Positions 58,778 through 64,000 of a DNA stretch of 64,000 nucleotides are shown here, piece after piece. The translations under genes and the position numbers were made by a program. The first letter of the stretch is position 1; each line of letters opens with the position of its first letter. The DNA is from Ampelocalamus luodianensis. Its lineage: Eukaryota; Streptophyta; Magnoliopsida; Poales; Poaceae. Location of the stretch: positions 22,343,488 through 22,407,487 of the forward strand of contig CM070625.1 of NCBI GenBank assembly GCA_036346255.1, written 5' to 3'. The notes beneath the pieces are model-generated. The model did no database searches and was not told the origin of the DNA. It was given only the letters and a program-made list of their open reading frames with translations.

Positions 58778-61297
58778 ATGAGGGGATAATTAGGGGTGAT
58801 GTACAATTAAAAAAGTATATAACCAAATATTACAAAGATCTTTTTGGATCATCCGAAATTAATCATATTTCCATGATTGATGGTTTTTTAAATGATATAC
58901 CTCAAGTCTCTGATTCTGAAAACAACCTTCTTGCCATGCCTTTCTCCGAGAAGGAGGTAGAAGAAGCTATTTTTCAAATGGAGCATAACAAAGCACCTGG
59001 GCCAGATGGTTTCCCAGCGGAGTTTTATCAGGCGTTTTGGGAAGTTATTAAACATGATATGATGGCCATGTTTTATGATTTACATAGTTGCTCCTTGCAC
59101 CTTTTTTTGCTTGAATTTTGGGATTATTACGCTGCTTCCCAAAAAGGTCGATGCTAAACAAATACAACAATATCGACCTATTTGTCTTCTTAATGTTAGT
59201 TTTAAAGTATTTACTAAAGTGGCAACTAATAGAACTAATAACGTAGCGCATAAGGTTGTTAGACCATCACAGACAGCTTTTATGCAAGTGAGATATATTC
59301 TAGATGGAGTTGTTATCCTTCATGAAACTGTCCATGAACTGCACAAAGCAAAGTTGGATGGGATAGTGCTTAAGCTTGATTTTGAAAAAGCTTATGATAA
59401 AGTAAAATGACCGTTTTTATTTCAAACTTTGAGGATGAAAGGCTTTTCGACTAAGTGGTGTTCTTGGGTGGAGAGTTTTGTTAAAGGAGGGAGTGTTGCA
59501 ATAAAAGTTAATGATGATTTAGGCTCTTTTTTCCAAACTCAGAAAGGTCTTCGGCAAGGGGACCCGATGTCCCCTATTCTTTTTAATATTGTTGTAGATA
59601 TGCTTGCCTTGTTTATTTCAAGAGCTAAAGAAGAGGGACTCATTTCGGGAGTAGTTCCTCATTTGATCGATGATGGGTTGTCAATATTACAATATGCTGA
59701 CGATACTATCCTTTTTTTGAATCATGACTTAGAGCAAGCAAAAAATCTCAAACTTCTTCTATGTGTCTTTGAACAATTATCAGGATTAAAGATTAATTTT
59801 CACAAGAGTGAAATCTTTTGTTTTGGCAAAGCCAAAGATGTTGAAACTCAGTATACACATTTATTTGGTTGTGAAGTGGGTGTCCTTCCTTTTAGATACT
59901 TAGGGATTCCAATTCATTATAGAAAATTAAGAAATAGGGATTGGAAAAGTGTTGAAGATAGAGTTGAAAAGAAGTTAAGCAGTTGGAAAGGAAAAAATTT
60001 ATCTGTAGGTGGTCGAGTAGTACTTATTAACTCAGTACTAAGTAGCCTACCTATGTTTATGTTGTCCTTTTTTGAGATTCTTAAAGAGGTTCTCAAAAGG
60101 CTGGATTTTTATAGATCTAGATTCTACTGGCAAAGTGACGGTCATAAAAAAAAGTATAGACTTGCTAAATGGAGTTTAATGTGTACTCCTAAAGAGCAGG
60201 GTGGTCTAGGAATTCATAATTTAGACATAAAAAATAAAAGTTTGCTAGGAAAATAGCTTTTTAAGTTGCTTAATGAAGATGGGGTTTGGCAAACTATGTT
60301 AACAAAGAAATATTTGAATGAGAAGAGTCTTTCGCAGGTGGTTAATAAGCTTGGGTCTTCACATTTTTGGTCAGGTCTAATGAAAATTAAAGATCTTTTA
60401 TTTCGGTTTGGTTCATTCCAGGTTAAAAATGGGATGCAAACTAGGTTCTGGGAAGATATTTGGTTAGGAAACTCACCGCTAAAAAGACAATATCCAATCC
60501 TCTATAATGTGGTGAGAAAAAAGGATGATACAATAGCAAATATTTTGAGTTCGACTCCTCTAATTATTTCATTTCGTAGACCTATTATTGGACCTAAGTT
60601 ACATGCTTGGAATGAGTTACTGTTGAGAATTATTAATGTTCATTTAATTTCTCAAAATGATATTTTTCGATGGACATTAAATAAGTCTGGGCTTTTTTCA
60701 GTTAAGAGTTTCTATGCAACACTTATCGGAAATTATCGTGTCCCCAATAAGTGCTCTTTTTGGTTACTTAAAATTCCTTTAAAAGTGAAAATATTCCTTT
60801 GGTATTTAAAAAGAGGAGTAGTATTAACTAAAGATAATCTACTCAAAAGAAATTGGAGGGGAAGCAAAAATTGTTGTTTCTGTATTGTAGATGAAACAAT
60901 CCAACATCTTTTTATTGACTGTCCTTTTGTACGTCTTGTTTGGTGGACTGTTCAATGTGCATTTAATTTATCTCCCCCGGTGAATATAGCCAACTTATTT
61001 GGGAATTGGTTAACTGGTATTCCAAATATGTTAAAAACACAACTCCTTGTTGGAGCTAGTGCCTTATGTTGGTCTATTTGGCTATGTCGGAATGATGCAG
61101 CTTTTGATAAAAAAGCTATCAATAATCCCTTGCAGGTTATCTTATTGAGTGGGCACTGGATGAGGGCATGGGCAAATCTGCAGAAATCAACCCAGAAGGA
61201 GTTGATGTTGAGCGGAAGTGCCAGGCTGGAATGTGTGGCGAAGCAAATCTTCAACAATCATGGGTGGCGGTTTAGTCACAGAATTTGTAATGATTGA
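58778..61297 (+). pseudogene. LINE ORF2 reverse transcriptase and C-terminal region, frameshifted
   Basis: Continues ORF2 after the inserted LTR. RT motifs in order: NKAPGPDGFPAEFYQAFW (near 58990), YRPICLLNVSFKVFTKV (59170), LDFEKAYDKV (59380), GLRQGDPMSPILFNIVVDML (59545) and the catalytic YADD (59694-59705). Then follow FRYLGIP (59890) and a zf-RVT region (WLLKIPLKVKIFLW, then Cys-rich CCFCIVDETIQHLFIDCPF near 60870-60940). Register changes near 59120 and 59408 and a stop at 60254 break it. Confidence 0.9.
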
Positions 61298-61470
61298 ATT
61301 TAAAGTTCAGTCGTCTTTTGGTTTGGTTGTGTTGTTTCATTTCAAGTCACTTTAATTTGTTGGATACTTTGGATTTTGGTTATTTGTAATAATTTGGGCT
61401 GTGTGCATCCTTTGATGTAGAGGCGGGAGAGGTTTTGACTCTTCCATTATCTAAAAAATAACTTATTCTC

Positions 61471-61560
61471 TCCGATGGGTGCCAACATATCAAAAAAAAA
61501 AAGATTAGGGAATAACAGGAAGTATAGTTCGAACATAAGAAAAATCTTGCAACATCACCG
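61471..61560. other. Spacer with A-run right of the LINE
   Basis: An A11-12 run lies at about 61491-61502 just beyond the right LINE target duplication. It probably belongs to the pre-existing site. Confidence 0.4.
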
Positions 61561-61740
61561 TTCAACGGGTCGCAACATTTTTATCAACAGGCTGCAATAT
61601 TTTTTTTCAACGGGCCGCAACATATCAAAAAACAGTATGCAATATTTTTTTTAACGGGTCGCGACATCTCAAAGAATAGTATGCAATATTTTTTTTTCCA
61701 ATGGATCGCAACATCAGAACAATTCACTAGTTTGCAACAA
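61560..61740. repeat. Degenerate ~60-bp tandem repeat around (A/G)CGGG(T/C)CGCAACAT
   Basis: The phrases CAACGGGTCGCAACAT, CAACGGGCCGCAACAT, TAACGGGTCGCGACAT and CAATGGATCGCAACAT recur at about 61563, 61608, 61653 and 61700. They alternate with TGCAATATTTTTTT at about 61592, 61637 and 61682. The units are imperfect, with a period of roughly 45-60 bp. Confidence 0.7.
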
Positions 61741-64000
61741 AAATTAGAAAGAAAAGGAAGGGGAAATGGGACCATGAGGCCGTAGGCGAAGATCCGGATC
61801 CGCTAGAAACACCAATTGGCCTCGCCGGCCGTATAGGTGTAGTGGTAGCAGGCGGACGCGCCGGCGCTGGCGCCAAAGGCATTGCCGGACCTAGACCTGG
61901 CGGAGGCGTCCATGGGGGCAAGCCAACCCTTCACGACGCGGCGTATTGGGAGGGAGAGGGGAGGAGAGAGATGGGTGTATTTGAAGGGTGATACAGGCTC
62001 CGTCTCAGCCTCTCACCAGTGGTCTTATGGTTCTGATGAAAATGGATAGTTAGAGTTACTGCGAAAGAGAAGAAATAGGGAGAAGAGATAAGGAGGAGAG
62101 AGAAGCCGGTGAATGACTTAGAAGTCATTGGGCCGACTAGCAAGTAGAGGAGGAGGAGAGAGATGGGCATGGGATGAGTGGGTTTAAAGACTCTAAAAGA
62201 GTCTGATGCTATTAGTTTGTATCTGACATAAGAGTAGTACCATTATCCATAATCCTATAGATACCAAACATTCCCGTGAATAGATCCCAGGATGGACACT
62301 CGTGTAACTTAGAAAATACCACGCGCGACATTCTTACGCTCGTCGACAGGAAGCTTCCTGTTGCGTAATTCCTGTCCGTGCTAACGTGATACTCGTGCTG
62401 AAAGGACGGCCGAATCAAAGCCGACCGCGGTACTGTCAGTACAGTTCCAGTCAGCAAGTACGCGGACATAGCACCACCTGCATGAAAAAGCCCCGAGGGC
62501 CAATCAGGCCATCACCGAGGGCAGAGTAGGGGCGAGACCACCCTGGCTCCGCTAGGCATCGTACGTTCCGCGCACGACGCAGCTGCCCTCGCGGCTAGCT
62601 CGGCGCCAACCCAAACCCCCCGGTGCCGGGCTCGTCACGGGTCAACTTCGGGAGGGGGGGTGGCTTCGATCGGCATCGGAGGTATGATTCGGTGCGCGGC
62701 GCTGTGCAGGCATCGGATTTGGGTAGGCTACGACTCTACGGGTGTCAGTTGGACAGTGTCGCAGTACTGTGCGGATAAGGATGTTTGATCCGCGGCACGT
62801 GCGGGAAAACGAGGGGTACGTGTCGAGCGAGCATGCTCCGCTGCTCGCCATTCTACATTTTTACCCCCGTGATGTTTTCTTCGCTACTAGCACAAAGAAA
62901 AGCGAAAATTGCAGAAGCAGCCGTTTGTCTGCTTGCGAAGTAGCAGAAAACTATTACTATGTCCTAAAGGAGCATGCTACAAAAAAAGAACTGGTCTTAA
63001 AATAGTCTTCAAATATACAATTATCACTGTACATGCTAGGCATCACAACCAGTTTTGAATACATAAATTTCACAATAGTTTTATAAATAAATAGTATAAT
63101 CCCTGTAAAAAAATTTCCACGTTCTAAATGCTCCATTGACCCGTTTCTACTTTCTACCATGGGACATGCCGGGTTTGTTTTTTCAAAACCATGAGTTTGG
63201 ATGACATTTTTGCAATTTTCTTTTCGTTGAGTTATTATATTCTTTTCTTCCGGTGATGAGCACAAACTTATCCCAGCCCCACCTGCAGGGGCCTACGGAC
63301 ACTATGATTGTGCGTGTGATATGGATTAGGATCTAGATCACTCCTTATTTCCATTTTTCTTGCCATTTGCCCATAGACTTTGTACTACAGTACTACTGAT
63401 AAGTATGGGGAGATGAATGTCCTTCTCTTTATTTTGCCCCCCTCTCAAATCTTTTCCCAGACAAAGAGATTCTCAAGTCTTTTCGTGGAGAGAGAGGCAG
63501 CAACCACGCACCCTGACCATTGCTGTCTGCTCAATATGAGCGAAATATCTGCTGCTAAGTTCCAGGGCCTTTCCCTGTATTGATTGGTTCTGGTTACATG
63601 GGGGAAATAAAAGAAGAAGAATCACAGGCACCAACACCTATCCCTCACCTAGCAACACCAACACACATAAAAAACACAACAGCATAGTACCAAATGAAGC
63701 CATCCTATTATTGTGCCTTCACTGAGGGCCTTTCACTCTTTCAATTAGGGCCAATGCTATCAACTCAAAGTAAAAAAAAAAAATCTGTAATGCATATATA
63801 TGTAAGTTATTCCTAAATTCCTATATGATTGATAACTAGGGGAAGTTGACTGGTGCATTTGTTTTATGATATGGTACAGCATCCTTGGATAAAAAACTAC
63901 CAGCTTGATTTTTTTTTTTTATTTTTAAAATCTTGAGTTATATAAGTAGAGGTTTTACAGTTAGCTTCTTGCTCTGTGGAGAACCCTTTTAAGGTAGACT
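61741..64000. other. Right-end stretch, no supported gene
   Basis: 61780-61920 and 62460-62860 are GC-rich, the rest AT-rich. Several short open frames lack any domain. 63380-63700 has leader-like sequence (CT-rich, CACCAACACC repeats) that could belong to a gene beyond the right edge, but no exon is recognisable. Nothing else is seen. Confidence 0.4.

Larger units (their letters stand above)
52594..61455 (+). mobile_element. L1-type LINE, 5'-truncated, split by a solo LTR
   Basis: Flanked by a perfect 15-bp target duplication, AAATAACTTATTCTC (52579-52593 and 61456-61470), with a short A-rich end (CTAAAA) before the right copy. It contains a worn ORF1, then ORF2 with endonuclease, reverse transcriptase and C-terminal zinc-binding (zf-RVT) regions. 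ORF2 is interrupted at 55446-58772 by a solo LTR, leaving about 5.5 kb of LINE sequence. The first visible codons start inside the DUF4283 region of ORF1, so the 5' end is missing. Several frameshifts and stops inactivate it. Confidence 0.93.

Noticed and set aside
1..64000. tRNA or rRNA genes
   Set aside because: No cloverleaf with paired A and B boxes, and no conserved rRNA stretch, was seen. The tRNA-like strings found (34573, 31209-31221, 43740-43752) are retrotransposon primer-binding sites.

Overview
This window is nuclear DNA from a grass (Poaceae). Three conserved plant genes can be read through directly: BUD31/G10, the acidic ribosomal protein P2 and a CYP94C-type cytochrome P450. 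Intron signals are plant-like, and most of the rest is transposable elements of the kinds that crowd grass genomes. From memory only, rice chromosome 5 carries a BUD31 homologue, a P2 gene and a CYP94 gene near each other (around Os05g0445000-0446300), so the window is probably the matching region of rice or a close relative. All three genes lie on the minus strand.

Layout. 1-1400: the 5' half of BUD31, with a 5'-UTR intron that holds a MITE. 1460-2236: a dense inverted-repeat (foldback) MITE cluster. 2516-4242: a non-autonomous hAT-type element with an 8-bp target duplication. 4250-5640: non-coding, with a possible LTR fragment. 5709-7330: the RPP2 gene (3 coding exons, 113 aa). 7370-10850: no convincing gene. 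About 10850-24200: a large, decayed Mutator-like element (MULE). It has long inverted termini, a PMD (plant mobile domain) gene reading inward from the left and a mudrA transposase gene reading inward from the right. Each terminus carries a TATA box and a splice donor, and an AT-rich repeat array forms the inferred first intron of each gene. A 3.3-kb solo LTR (16496-19784) is nested inside it.

24200-47221 is a pile of transposons. It holds a Tourist-like MITE; two solo LTRs of one family, each with a ~29-bp palindromic array; remains of Ty3/gypsy elements in both orientations; a short-LTR non-autonomous element (TSD GTACA); a Harbinger-like element; a Pack-MULE-like element carrying a protein-kinase fragment; a gypsy deletion derivative with perfect TSDs (TTTAC); and another long-TIR MULE-like element. 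48670-50247 is an intact, intronless CYP94C-type P450, expected to act in jasmonoyl-isoleucine turnover. 52594-61455 is a 5'-truncated L1-type LINE with a 15-bp TSD, split by a 3.3-kb solo LTR (TSD ACAGG). 61471-64000 holds short repeats and no supported gene.

The three host genes are unrelated housekeeping or hormone-metabolism genes and do not form an operon or cluster. Every transposon coding region I could read is broken by stops or frameshifts, so activity would need help from elements elsewhere. All family names come from reading motifs by eye. No database search was run.
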